Shown: positions 35,917 through 47,776 of the stretch, in pieces
How positions within the stretch are numbered: position 1 is the stretch's first letter
How the letters are laid out: every line of letters begins with the position of its first letter
Source of the DNA: Silurus meridionalis
Taxonomy: Eukaryota; Chordata; Actinopteri; Siluriformes; Siluridae
NCBI RefSeq assembly: GCF_014805685.1
Contig: NC_060886.1
Coordinates: 14,696,608-14,760,607 of the forward strand
DNA length: 64,000 bases
Reading direction: 5' to 3'
Made by a program: the position numbers and the translations under genes
Notes under the pieces: generated by a model
Databases searched by the model: none
The model's input: only the letters and a program-made list of their open reading frames with translations
What the model was told of the DNA's origin: nothing

Positions 35917-36926
35917 ACCTGTATTCTATATGCATATGTGTGTCATATATAAAAATATATATATTTTTATATCTGTGAAATCCAAACATGACCATGCATG
36001 CAATACATGTGCTTTGCAGTATATCAGATTTTCCATATGGGTTGTACTTAGTCTTATTATTGTGTTTAATGTAATTTGTTTGTATCACAGTACAAAGCAG
36101 ATAGTGATGCAAGTGATTCACTAAACTAGATTTCTCAACTAAAGTGTATATTATATAAATAAATTATGTATACCATTAGTAGCTTCTTGTTAGTGTTGTC
36201 CCCTAACTAACTACAATAGTTTATTCCTATAGCTCTTTTCACAACGGACATTGTCCAAATGCAAACCACTCTCTAAAACATGACCACTCTCTACAACACT
36301 GTGACATCTAAAAAAAATGCTTATTAATCTGTCAACTATCCTTGGAAAGAAATAATGAGAAGCCACATGATGTGATGAGCTTGATGCATCTCTCCATCTG
36401 CAATGATTTAAAATAAATAAATAATCATCCCTACATTCACTCATAAGTTTTTTACCAAACTGAAGGGACCGTAGAAGTGAAATTGTCTCCTTCACCCTCC
36501 ACATTAAAATGCTGACCCATCCGTTCTCCAGCACTTAAATCTGCCATCTGCTGGGCCCGCCCCTCACTCTCTCCATCTGGACGAATGAAACTTCCGTCTG
36601 GTGCGTTTTCCGTTTTCACATGCTCGGTCGCCTCTCCACCCACCATTACTGTGAACATGACAGATATCAGTGCAATCCCTTTCACGCTACACAGTTATGT
36701 GATGGTGAACTGAGAACTGCTGGTGAAAAGTGGTTTTGGTTGTGACTCTGTAATCAGAGATTATGAAAAAACTCTGACAGTTCATATTATAGGCCCTGTC
36801 TTTGTCGAAAAAATGGCAGAGTGGCATTTTTTCTAAAGGTGAATCCATCTTGCAGTGCACACTATTTTCAATTTGTGGTAATTAATCAAGTTTCTCAGCA
36901 CAATGACAAGTCATGAAAATAGCACA
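35917..36926. other. Unique sequence with one unassigned open frame
   Basis: On the minus strand, 36452-36655 (counting from the first ATG of the frame) encodes MFTVMVGGEATEHVKTENAP followed by about 47 hydrophilic, acidic and glycine-rich residues ending in TVPSVW. GC content is higher than in the flanks. Downstream on the same strand TTGGTAAAA and, 50-60 bases later, TTAAATCATTGCAG resemble splice sites. I know no matching family. It may be an exon of an unknown transcript, a pseudogene fragment or conserved non-coding DNA. Confidence 0.3.
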
Positions 36927-37400
36927 TACAGTCAGGTGGCAAATTAAAGTAACACTGGCATAAAGTGTCTCAGTAAGACACCACAAGCCACCTGAACACC
37001 TTCAATATACGTTCAACAAGTCTGTAGAACTGTACCTGAGGTGTAAACGTAATTCTTTTAATAAATAAATTATGAACTGTTCTTTTCTTTCCTAAAAAAA
37101 AAAGGGGGGTGGATAAAAAATCCCTGGATTGATGTATTAAAGATGATGGTGGAGAGCAGTGTCCAAAATGTCTTGCAGGTGTGCAGTTGATTTGAGATCT
37201 GATCACTGTGAATCAACTATAGGAAACGATTTACATCATTTTCATCTCATCAAATCACTGAGTCTTTGGGCCCTGTTGATGAGGACATTGCCATCTTAGA
37301 AGAGGTCTGTCCTTTCTGGATAGAAATGTTTCATCACAGTAATAAAGGTGATCCATCAGAATAACTTTGTATTGAGTTGCAGTGAGCTTCTCTTTAAGAA
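36927..37400 (-). mobile_element. Tc1-like relic with CAGTCAGGTGG end, 3' part only
   Basis: It starts with TA and CAGTCAGGTGGCAAATTAAA, then TGGCATAAAGTGTCTCAGTA, ACACCACAAGCCACCTGAAC, AAGATGATGGTGGAGAGCAG, TTGATTTGAGATCTGATCAC, CATTTTCATCTCATCAAATC, GATAGAAATGTTTCATCACA and AATAACTTTGTATTGAGTTG. This is the 3' half, read from the minus strand, of a fish Tc1 family distinct from the others here. The element breaks off near 37400 in a G-rich stretch. Confidence 0.82.
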
Positions 37401-37763
37401 GGGGGGAGGGGGGCTTTTTAGACATAAACTCGATAAAGCAAAAATGTACCTGCAGCAAAACAAAGCTACAAATTTTCCTTTAATTCGTCACCCCCTCTTT
37501 TGTGTCTCGCAATTTTTTTTACAGATATTAAGAGCACATAAGATATAAAATATGATTGCACATTAGAAAGTAGAAATTTCTTACTGTTGCAGTATATCAT
37601 ATCGATCAAGGTTTTGGGACTGTTAGCAATCATATCGATTTGCTGCAATCATATTCTGCAACACACTGTAACTTCATAGTTCTAACATGTTTAGCTTTGG
37701 ATCTGTGGCTAACAATCCTAGAAATCTCAGATTTAGGACAAATTAAACATGGTCTTTAGGCTA

Positions 37764-38313
37764 TTTGCATACAGTGGGGTTCTGAAAGGACTTGTGAAAA
37801 CACGTTTACTAAAAAATTTTATTGTACATTTTCACTGCCATTTATATTACTCACACCAACCCGAGTAAAAAGTAAAATCATTTACATGCACATCATTTAC
37901 AATTTCTTAGTATTTGCTCCCTTCTGGATTTAATGACAGTGTGCACTCAACCTGACACAGACTCGACAAGTAAGTGCAAAATGATCCATGTTGGATCAAA
38001 TCCATCAGAGTTACTAAACACATGCTTCAAAGAGATTAGGCATGAGGAAAGTCTGACCTTTTTGTACAAAGCTATTAACACGGTCAATATCACCCATTTG
38101 CTTATATTTAAATAGGGACCAAGAAGGTCTAGTGGTGTAGTTTTATGTAGTGCAGAATAATGCACATTGAATGTTCAAGATATTGAACATTAACTGATTT
38201 GCTTATTTTACATATAAACCCCCCCGAAACCTTCTGTTTTTATTTCTATTTTTATATAAACCAAATTCCAAAATGTTTTCAATGTGGTCTCAGACTTTTG
38301 GACATCACTATAA
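37764..38313. mobile_element. Probable Tc1/mariner MITE with CAGTGGGGT-type ends
   Basis: The right end carries CAATGTGGTCTCAGACTTTT GGACATCACTATA, the terminal sequence of a fish Tc1-type family. The left end (CAGTGGGGTTCTGAAAGGAC) is a diverged partner. The interior has no transposase similarity that I can see. Immediately at the right border GGACATCACTATAATGT is tandemly duplicated (38300-38333). Confidence 0.55.
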
Positions 38314-41300
38314 TGTGGACATCACTATAATATCCCCACTATGTCTCGACTAACTAAACCAAACACATCATAAATGCTACTACATTTCAGTTTTAACTCA
38401 TTGACATGACCTGAGCTTAAAACATGATATTTTCTCCAAAATGCAGATCTACCATTCATTTGAATATGAATTACTCACAAGTTAAAACAAGAAAAAAAAT
38501 CACTTGTTTTTTATAGGAATTAACAACAAAGAGTAAAACAAGGCCAGCATGATTCACAGACAAGAATCTTGTGCTTCTATAACTACAGCTGGTAAGGACT
38601 GAAGTGTTTTCTATTTTCAATAGTGGAAGTCATAATCTTCATCTAACAAAAAGTGAATGCTTTTGTACACTCAAATCACCTGCAATATGCAGACAATTTA
38701 TTATATTTGTAACAAAACAAATATGCATAAAACTACACAGCCAGTCTTTTCAGTGCACATTCACACCTCTTTGGTTTACACTCACTCACAGCTGAATGCA
38801 AACAATATACAGTAACCGATGCAATTATGTTTTCCTAGCACTGGTATCTGACAGGTGTTTTCTTTTTACCTTTACCTTTCTCTTTTCTGTGGTGCCACCA
38901 CCTTCCATTAAAACACAGCGTGTGAGCCCTGTGTTTTAATATCATTATTTGCCAGAGAAATGGATGATAACAGGGTATAAGTTCCAATTAATTTATTTGA
39001 TTATAACGTCTGAAAACACTGAGCTACTTTAACTATAACTCTACCAATTAACTTTACCAATATTTACACTGATTATGAGTAAAACTCAATTTGCTTCGAT
39101 GGTGACGCATTTTGTTTTGTTCTATCAGTCCAATTAGAGTTATGCAAACACAAAAATGTAGTTGGTGAGACAGTGTTTGTTCAGGTAGAGATAACCGGAA
39201 ATAAATCCAAATAATAACTGAAGATTTTTTTAATGTTTAAATGTTTTTAATGAAGGTGACAAAAACTAAAGGAGTAAACAAAAGTAAACAAATGCAGGAC
39301 CGTGTACATATTTGTTAATATATGGTGATAATTTTCTTATAATATTTGATCCATCACTATCTGACATAGACTGTTTATGCATGATACATATAAGGACTTA
39401 TGAAATAATTAATTCTATAGCTTATCATATATTAGCATGTTTTAAAATCAGTGTTGGTGTTTAAAGAAATGGTACAGATTCGATAAAGCAAAAACAAGCA
39501 TTGCCTGAGTTTGCCTTATGCACCCATGTTCAGTTCATTTAAAAATTCAACATAATAAAAGTACAATAATTGGAAAGGAAAAGAAGCCCAGTGATCCTTT
39601 CAGGACCCTAGCAGCACATACTAAAACAAAAGGTGTGAAACATGGATGAGTGTTCACAGAGGTGACTCACAAGCATGGTGTGTCTAAAGCACCTTTCCTA
39701 TTCTGATTCTATTGAGTCACACAGTCCTTGTAACCCTAGATCTGATTCTGAATCATTTGTATTCATTTTACTAATTGCCATGGCGACTTCTTTAGCCAGG
39801 ACTAAATCAGGGAGGAATCACAGTTTTCTGGGCATGTCTGTGCATGTGTGTGCTCTTTATTAGCATTGGTGTGTTGTGCACGTATTTCACTAATCTGGCA
39901 CACTGTAAGATTTTGGTCCACCCTCACTGACTGTGAGCTTCTTAACTGACAAAGTTTTGCTTTTGGCCACAAGACCCTACAGACTTGGGGAAATCATCCA
40001 GCTCCTGCTTGTGCTAAATGTAGCATCTAGAATGTTAAAATATTCGCTGGTGTAAAAATAACATTTGCTTAGGTGAAACATGCTTTTAAACCCCTGAAGC
40101 ATCTCTAAGTTTGATATCAAGAAGAGAATGGAGTTTGGGCTTGATTAGGTTTAAATGCTTATTTCACCTCATGTAATATGTGCAGTATGTTATAAAGACG
40201 AGCCTATTTATTATGCTGAATGCGTTAAATGTATTGTTAGACATGCAGGCAAATCGAATGAAGAGCCTCATATCATTACAACTCTAACCATACACAATGC
40301 AACGAAATTGGCTTAACCCTAAACCTCGTTATATATGTCTCTTTTCTGTTGACTTTCACTGCTGTCTTAAAACCAAGCCCTTCTCAGAGAATCTTTTTCT
40401 TATCATTGCTGATTTATGCAGACCTGTGCAGCCTGGTGCAAAGTCCTTCACCAATCAATAAAGCAAATGTCAGTGGTGATCAGGAGGCAGGAGTTAGTCC
40501 AGTCTAGAGGAACAAGGGAGAAAAACAGTGTGTGGTTCCTCTACTGTCTCAGACACACAGTACCAGGTCCCCATGAGAGACCTGGCTCTGCAAAGTATAC
40601 ACACAGTCGTCGTCCACCATCCACGTTTTGAACTCCTAAACTCAACAGCGCAATTTGAAAAGTGACTCAGGATGAGGTGACTCACGGCTTTGACAGGTGA
40701 ATGGACAGAACAATTGGTTCGGAAATATGACTCATGGGAAGGTAATGTTGACATATATTGTTCAGTCAGAAAATGTCAGAATCCTGGAAGAGAGCAAATC
40801 GGTGAGGTCCCTTGTTAATTACAAGCAAAAAAAACCTCTCTGGACTTTTTCTGCAGAGTTTTGCTAAAGCAAATTTTTTTTCCCTCACAAAGTCTGACAG
40901 CTCTAACATTTTCGCAGACTAAAGACTCCCATGAAGAATTTCAAACCCATGTAGCATTAAGTCCCAAATAGGTACATTTGGGTGATTGGGTTAAAGCACC
41001 TGACATTATGTGTATTTAGGCATTAAAAATTTAATTAACAAATTGTGGAATGGTTTCTTACAAACTGCAAATCAAACTATTTTACCCAACACATTCCAGT
41101 TACTGAATGTAACTATGAATGTAATTCCAGCTAGGCAATGTAAGTTAACTTTAAAGCCATACAATGCGTGTACTTTACAAGTAAATTACGCACAGTGTTT
41201 CTGTGATCAATGGCAAGCCAGTATTGATGCTGCAGCTTTGCACACCTCACTGTTTATTGCTAATTATTATTATTCGCATATCAATTAGCTAGTCAGTTCA

Positions 41301-41709
41301 GTTGCTAATGGAGTCTCTAAGCATAAAATAGCAACCATGCGGTACAAGGCAGGCAGATATTACCTAATTAAATTAAACTCTTTCCAATTATGTAATTGAT
41401 TAAATTATAGTGGTTACCTGTCAGGTGACAGGTACGGACACGTAAGGACAGACACAATAGCTTTGCTTAGAAAGCTTTTAACATGCCCCAAAACATGTGG
41501 CAGATTGTGTGTCTCAGTAATTTTCCTAGGTCAGTAGTCAGGGCACTGATCAGGGATTCAGCCATTTTTAAGGGGTTGTCTTAATCACAAAATGATTCCT
41601 AAAACCGTGCAAATATCTATAAGCATCGAGGCTACAAAATCATTCTTTAATTCGGCAAAAAAATACACTTTTGGTTTGGGAAATATTCAGTAATCAAAAA
41701 ATCTACTCA
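38314..41709. other. Unique intronic sequence with a GC-richer block at 40400-40750
   Basis: No transposon recognised in 3.4 kb. The 40400-40750 block has open frames on both strands but no domain; it is a candidate regulatory element. A 20-bp palindrome at 41415 is listed separately. Confidence 0.45.
41415..41434. repeat. Palindrome TACCTGTCA-GG-TGACAGGTA
   Basis: Nine-base arms, exact reverse complements, around two bases. It contains an E-box-like CAGGTG in the centre and two TGACAGGT words that resemble MEIS/TGIF binding motifs in opposite orientation. Function is inference. Confidence 0.9.
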
Positions 41710-42199
41710 TACACTATATGGGCAAAACTTTGTGGACATTTGATCATAAGATTTTTATGTGCATTTTAAGCATTCCATTCGTTATTTAGTTGCCTTATGC
41801 TGTTATAATAACCTTCACTATTCTGAGATGTTCCACTTGATTTTCAAATGTTGTTGTGGAGGTATATGTTTATTTGCAGTAATAAAGTCAGGTAGTGATG
41901 TTTGCCAGAACTGCAGTCAGTTTTTCAAATCATCCCATAGGTGTTTAATAGGGCTGCTCTAGAATTTCCACACCAACTCATTTAAGTCAACTGATCATTC
42001 AGATGGCTTTGTGTACAAGGTATTTTGTCATGCTCGAACAGGTTTGTGTCTCCTAGCTCAAGTGAAGGTAAATTGTAATGTTACTGTATCCTATGAAATC
42101 CTATGCAATTGTGTGCCTCTGACATTGTGGTGACAGTTTGGGGAAGAACCACATATGGCTTGAAAAAATCAGGTATCCAAATTTTGTCCATACAGTGTA
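41710..42199 (-). mobile_element. Tc1-like relic of the CACTATATGG family, second copy
   Basis: Bounded by TA, with left end CACTATATGGGCAAAACTTT GTGGACA and right end (minus strand) CACTGTATGGACAAAATTTG. Inner blocks such as AATCATCCCATAGGTGTTTA ATAGGGC, TCATGCTCGAACAGGTTTGT, AATCCTATGCAATTGTGTGC and GTGGTGACAGTTTGGGGAAG AACCACATATGG are those of an internally deleted Tc1 family read from its 3' side. The transposase is reduced to short pieces. Confidence 0.85.
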
Positions 42200-43925
42200 T
42201 GTCCATTTTGCACATATAGAGTAGTGCACACCTAGAAGAGTCACCCATTTAAACATCTATTGTTATCTATTGACAATACAGAAGATACGAACAAATAACA
42301 CACATGGAATGGAAACAAAGCAGTTATCTTTTTTTTATTTCATTTGATTGTTGTATAATAGTAATCATGAATGTGATCATTATGGTTTAACTATAATTAT
42401 ATCAAAAAAGCACAACGTATTTATGTGTTCTGAATTGACTGCAGTTCACTGTAATGCACATGATAATTAGTGTATGCCTCTTTTCTGTCTCAGTACTGTA
42501 ACCTCTCTGAAGCAAGATTCTGGATAATTATAACAGGTATTACAATGACACCACAGGTTGTAGGCTGCACTTGCAAACAAAAGCAGCATGCGAAAACTTG
42601 TTAAGAAAAAAGTAATATAACCTATATTTACCTATGGTACATGATTAAAACACTTCAGGATGTTGTTATCTGGAAAATAATCAACATTGCACTGCATCGC
42701 ACCATTCCATTATTGGTTATTTTTCGAACAACAGCATGCCCTGTCATGTTTTATGACAGCACCTGTATGCCACCTGCTTTTTCTATTAGTTTCTTGAAAT
42801 TTCAAATAAAGATTTCTGGATTGAAGCTTTCGTCGAAAGCAGCATCGTCGCAGAAACACAAACGCGTAAATTACATCTCATATTAGCTTACTTAGACAAC
42901 ACAATCATGTGTAATTGATTTTCAGATCAGCTTCGACTTCCTACTGTGTACAAACAGCTTCCTAGTATGTGAACCAGTAAACGTCTTTGTAATCGCAATC
43001 TTCAATAATTGAATGCTGCTCTCTATTGACTCTTTAAAACACAGGCTACACCATAAAACACTTGCACAGTCCAGAAGATCAGCAGAGTAGCAAAGGGGTT
43101 CTGTGATCATCAGCACCATCAGAGTTTTATGCTGTGTAGAAAGCCAAAAGCCATTACAGTTCCACTAAAAGCCATTATTTACGTATTCTGCCAACAAATA
43201 TGGGCTTCCAATGTACTTCTAATAGTCTCTCTGTGATCCTATATGGGATTGTAAGAACTGCTTGGGAAAGTATTGATGTATTACAATCAGGTTTTGAAGC
43301 ATATATAGATGCATATACTTTTCCTGCTGTTATTTACAGGCATTTAATACGTATCTGAACATAGACAACAGCTCAGAAGACAGGTAACTGTTCATCAGCT
43401 GTTTCTTGCATTCTGTCATCCAACCTTTTTGACTAACAATGAGACTAGTCTAAAGAGAACACTTTGACTGACATTCAGTGCAATTACCCATTAATTCTTA
43501 ATGCACATCATATTATTAAGTGGACTTCATCATGTAGATGTCAGCCAATTGTTTCTCAATAAACGTTTTTAAATAACCCTCATTCCCTCTGTTGCATGGG
43601 CATTATGAATAATGCATAGCTGATTAGCAGTAAGTTCTAATCTCTTTTCTCAATCTAGTTAGCATTTATATCAAAAGCATCTTGATTTTTCTCTCGGATA
43701 GCATCTTCACAAAGAAGTCGATTATTCACTCCATCTATTTTCTGCCCAGAAAGAAGAGGTTTAAAGGAGTCATTCTGGAAGGCAGCGTTATCTTTTTTAC
43801 AGATGTCCTTACCCTCTGTTCTACTTACTGCACACATAGAGACTTTTCCAGTTGGTGGACAGTGTATTGAAGCCTGAGATTTTGTATTCATGTATTGCAG
43901 TTTTACCTGAACCAATATTAGTAGA

Positions 43926-43926
<1 letters not shown>
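42200..43926. other. Unique AT-rich intronic sequence
   Basis: Nothing recognised. The 81-codon plus-strand frame at 42641 has no domain. Confidence 0.5.

Positions 43927-43974
<48 letters not shown>
43927..43974. repeat. (TA)n microsatellite at a Tc1 terminus
   Basis: About 24 TA units, followed by CATACACACACA. It replaces the ACTATATGGACAA part of the adjoining element's left inverted repeat. Confidence 0.96.
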
Positions 43975-43978
<4 letters not shown>

Positions 43979-44499
43979 CACACACAAGTATTGGGACACC
44001 TGACTTTCCCAGCTATATGTGGTTCTTTTCCAAATGGTTTTTACAAAGCTAAAGGCACATAATTGTATAGGACATCTTTGGATGCAGTAGCATGAAATGT
44101 TGTTCCCTTGAACTAGGCGACTCAAGCCTCTTCCAGCCTGACAATGCCCCTGTACACAAAGCAAACTCCATGAAGACATGCTTTGCATGGTTTGGAGTGA
44201 AAGATGTCCTGCTATAGAGCTCTGATCTCAACCGTATTGAACACCTTTGGGATAAATTGAAAAGCTGACTGCACGCCAGACCTCCTCACCTCACCTACAT
44301 CAGTACCCGATTTTACTAACACCCTTGTGTCTGAATGAGCACAAATCTCCACAAGCGCACTCTAAAATCTAGTGGAATCTTCCTAGAAAAGTGGAGGGAA
44401 TTATAAGAGCAAGTTGGGACTAAATGAGGAATGCGATGCTCAAAATGCACATATTTTATTAATGACCAAGTGTCCACAAACTTTTGCCAATATAGTGTA
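43975..44499 (+). mobile_element. Tc1-like relic of the CACTATATGG family, third copy
   Basis: After the expanded TA tract it reads AAGTATTGGGACACCTGACT. The right end on the minus strand is CACTATATTGGCAAAAGTTT GTGGACA. Inside, the plus strand decodes to the C-terminal part of a Tc1 transposase: DNAPVHKANSMKT, WFGVKDV, then SSDLNRIEHLWDKLKS and a stop. The second catalytic aspartate (DNAPVH) and the catalytic glutamate (IEHLW) are still visible, but stops lie between them and the N-terminal half is missing. Same family as 41710-42199, opposite orientation. Confidence 0.85.
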
Positions 44500-47040
44500 T
44501 TTCCACGAAATGATGACTGAAACCCTTTGTTAGGCATTTATCACTTACATTCTAAAAAGAACCATCTTGACCATGTTATTCCAATTATTTGGCTACATTA
44601 CTACAAATTCTCAAGCCAAAATGTAGCCAAAAAAGTAATTTAATGTATAAGCTCTCTTCATTAAGGACTAACAGGTTCTGTATTAGTAAGATCTAGATTG
44701 GCATTGCCAGCTGCCCTGTAAAGATGGATGCCTTGCATTATCACCTGCAGTTTCAGAGGTGAGTAGGCGTGTGAGCTGTCTGGGAATTGCCAGCATTCTG
44801 AGATACAGTGTTTAAATTGATGGTTATCCCAAAGATATTTGTACAGGCCCAGATGGCTGCGTGTTATGAGAACAGTGCTGTGGTGACACAGCCAGACTGA
44901 AGGACTTGAATGCTTATGAAAGGGCCGGGGGCCAGCCCCTGGCTCGTCAGAAGGCAGCTCATCATGTCTCGCCTGGGAGAATGACACGAACTGGCGGAGG
45001 CAGGTGGGTTGGCTACTTTGCCAGCCTGCTGGCACCTCCTCTACAAGCATGTTTTCTGTTCTAACATGGTGTTGAAGTCAGGCTGTGTGCTGACTTTTAA
45101 AGATACTTCACTATGTAAGTCAAGGTCAGACAGTCTTGGAGGAAGTAGGCAAGGAGCATGCAGTGATCACCTGGGGACATCATTTGATTAAATAACTACA
45201 AGGAGAAAGACTACGACGTCTGTACTGGTTTCTCTCTCTTTTTGTTGTTACTATATTTAAGCTCAAACCTTAACATGTTTAAGTGGCATTTTATGGCATT
45301 ACTGCAGGTTGCATCAGGGATGTTGATTTGTACTTTCTGTGTAGTCAGTCAATTTTGACAAAGCCAGGTTTATAACCATTCATGCATGTGTCATCTTTCA
45401 AACACTTCAATAGAGATCTCCTGGCAATTCAGTTACCTGATCTTTTTTGTTGTGTTCTCCGTATTTTAGGGTTCGCTGCACAAGATGAACTCAAATAGGA
45501 GTGAAAGATCACTAAACAAACGCCCCTTACATCAGAAGAGAGTAAATTACCTTGACAAAATCTATAAAATAGATTTATGGATCCTTATTTACTGTTGATT
45601 TAACCTAAACTAGCAGAAAATATGTGTATTTATGTACAAGCACTTACTCTATTTCATCAAGAGAAGAAAAAAAATTTATCGTAATAAAAAGAATACGAAG
45701 AATATCAGCTAACTAACTTTTACCAGCATTAGCAATACTAGCTACTAAAATAAACTTTCCAGTTGCTCCATAATGTAGCTAGCTATCAAACATGGCCATA
45801 AAGCAATAGGTCAGGAAGTATCTGCTGCATTACTGCTTGTTATAGATTAAATGTATTATGGCAGTCAATTTAATAAATAAAAAATTCTTCTTCCTAATAA
45901 CACACAGATTCAATAACACTGCAGTCGGTTTTAAATTCGGCCCTCAAAGTGGCATCAAATATACAGTGTAACATTACATCAAACAGCAAGATAAGCATGT
46001 TAATATCAAAATGCTAATCACATATTAAAATGTTCTTTATACTCTGTGTAACTGACAAGGTTTCATACGAGTCCAAGTTTCATCTGCATTTTTTTTCTTT
46101 AATACAGATCAATGACCTGCAATTCATCTGCAGCCTTAAGTAGTGGAGCTAATGGGACATTAGGAGGAGGGAAAGTCTATTTTCATACGGATAATAACCA
46201 GTATGTGATGCAGCTCACGTTAGCAAAGCACTCTGCTCAGCTTGAAAAGAGTTGCCCAGTGTCTGCACATGAAGATATTGGTGCATAGATAGTCCGCAAC
46301 CTCTCCTGTCGTTATGAGTTTCTAATCACATCGGTACCCACAGAGAGGGTCAAATAGGGTCCAATGACAAGAGAGACCACCCCCAGTTTTTTTAAACAAG
46401 GAGAAACAGGTGAAGGTCAAAGCAGTTTGGACACAACAGGATACTTAAATCCACATAGCCGAAAGTTGCATAATACAACGAAACAAAGCAGAAGTAAGGA
46501 AGATGTCTATACTATTATAGACCTGTACAGTAGCTTACACATCACTGTGCATCTGAACACAATAGACAAAGTGTTTGATTTTAAAACACTGTGAGGAAAT
46601 TTATTTGTTATGAGTGATACTACATGGGAAACTCGGTATGCTATTCAATGTCTTCAGTTGAAGCTACAGCTGAAAGTGCTGTACGTTTTTTAAACACAAT
46701 GTTCAACATAATTACATGGGACACTATAAAAGCAGCCTTACTCCCAGCTCTGTTTTTACATTGCATATTTCCAGACTTGGTGTTATCTGCTGAATTTAAA
46801 ATTGAAATCCAGAACTTAGCAGAAACAGCATTTTTTTTCTTATTGATTGCCAGTGCTGTCAATGTGCATACAAATAAAATATGTGGTCATGGTAGCTTGT
46901 TGTAAATACAGACTGTGAGAGTTTGATTAACTCTGATGTATTGGACAACAGTAATAGGCATTTTATATTACGCTGTGGAAAGGGTCATAAAAAATACACA
47001 CACATTTGTTAGCACTATTGGTGAACAATTAAGATGTTTG
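44500..47040. other. Unique sequence with a GC-richer block at 44640-45060
   Basis: The block has a 129-codon minus-strand frame (44661-45050) without any domain, signal peptide or splice signals that I can identify, so its texture rather than the frame is notable. From 45060 to 47040 the sequence is AT-rich and unique. Confidence 0.4.
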
Positions 47041-47776
47041 AACCAGTTCCTGTATGTTTGCGGATGATGTTGTGATTTGTGGTGAGAGTAGGGAGCAGGG
47101 TGAGAAGAGTCTGGAGAGGTGGAGGTACATGCTGAAGAGAAGGAGAATGAAAGTCAGTAGGAGTAAGACAGAGTACATGTGTGTGAATGAGAGGGAGGGC
47201 AGTGGAGTGGTGCGGTTGCAGGGAGAAGAGGTGGAGAAGGTGGAGGAGTTCAGGTACCTGGGGTCAACAGTGCAAAGTAATGGAGAGTGTGTTAGAGAAG
47301 TGAAGAAAAGAGTGCAGGCAGGGTGGAGTGGGTGGAGAAAAGTGGCAGGAGTGATTTGTGATAAAAGGGTATCTGCAAGAGTGAAAGGGAAAGTTTATAG
47401 GACTGTGGTGAGACCTGCGATGTTGTATGGTTTAGAGACAGTGACATTGAGTAAAAGACAGGAGGTGGAGCTGGAGGAAGCAGAGCTGAAGATGGACAGG
47501 ACAGGATTAGCAATGAGTTTATTAGAGGGACAGCGCATGTATGACATTTTGGAGACAAGGTGAGGGAGGCGAGATTGAGATGGTCTGGACATGTGCAGAG
47601 GAGGGACATGGGGTATATCAGTAGGAGAATGCTGAGGATGGAGCCACCAGGGGGAAAAGAGGAAGACCAAGGAGGAGGTTTATGGATGTGGTCAGGGAAG
47701 ACATGCAGGTAGGTACAGTAAAACGGATAATCCGCTGTGGCGACCCTAATGGTAGAAGCCAAAAGAAGAAGAAGAA
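47041..47776 (+). mobile_element. 3' end of a LINE, 5'-truncated
   Basis: It starts abruptly inside the reverse transcriptase at the FADD motif and continues through the C-terminal region to the typical 3' end CGGATAATCCGCTGTGGCGA CCCTAATGGTAGAAGCC followed by AAAAGAAGAAGAAG. Abrupt 5' truncation and a short simple-repeat tail are the usual products of target-primed reverse transcription. No target duplication is clear. Probably the same family as the 5' fragment at 35071. Confidence 0.9.
47054..47563 (+). pseudogene. LINE reverse-transcriptase C-terminal fragment
   Basis: The 169-codon frame opens with MFADDVVICGESREQGEKSL: FADD holds two of the catalytic aspartates of reverse transcriptase. 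It continues with MKVSRSKTEYMCVNE, VEEFRYLGSTVQSNGEC and YRTVVRPAMLYGLETVTLSK, the thumb and linker blocks that follow it in non-LTR elements. After LELEEAELKM the frame shifts or carries small deletions; W.GHVQRRDMGYISRRML and the CGDP-equivalent end are recognisable in other frames up to 47750. Fingers, most of the palm and the endonuclease are absent. Confidence 0.9.

Noticed and set aside
43655..44188. A 177-codon minus-strand frame containing YIYIYIYI
   Set aside because: The middle is a translated (TA)n microsatellite and the start is the antisense of a Tc1 relic; no coherent protein.
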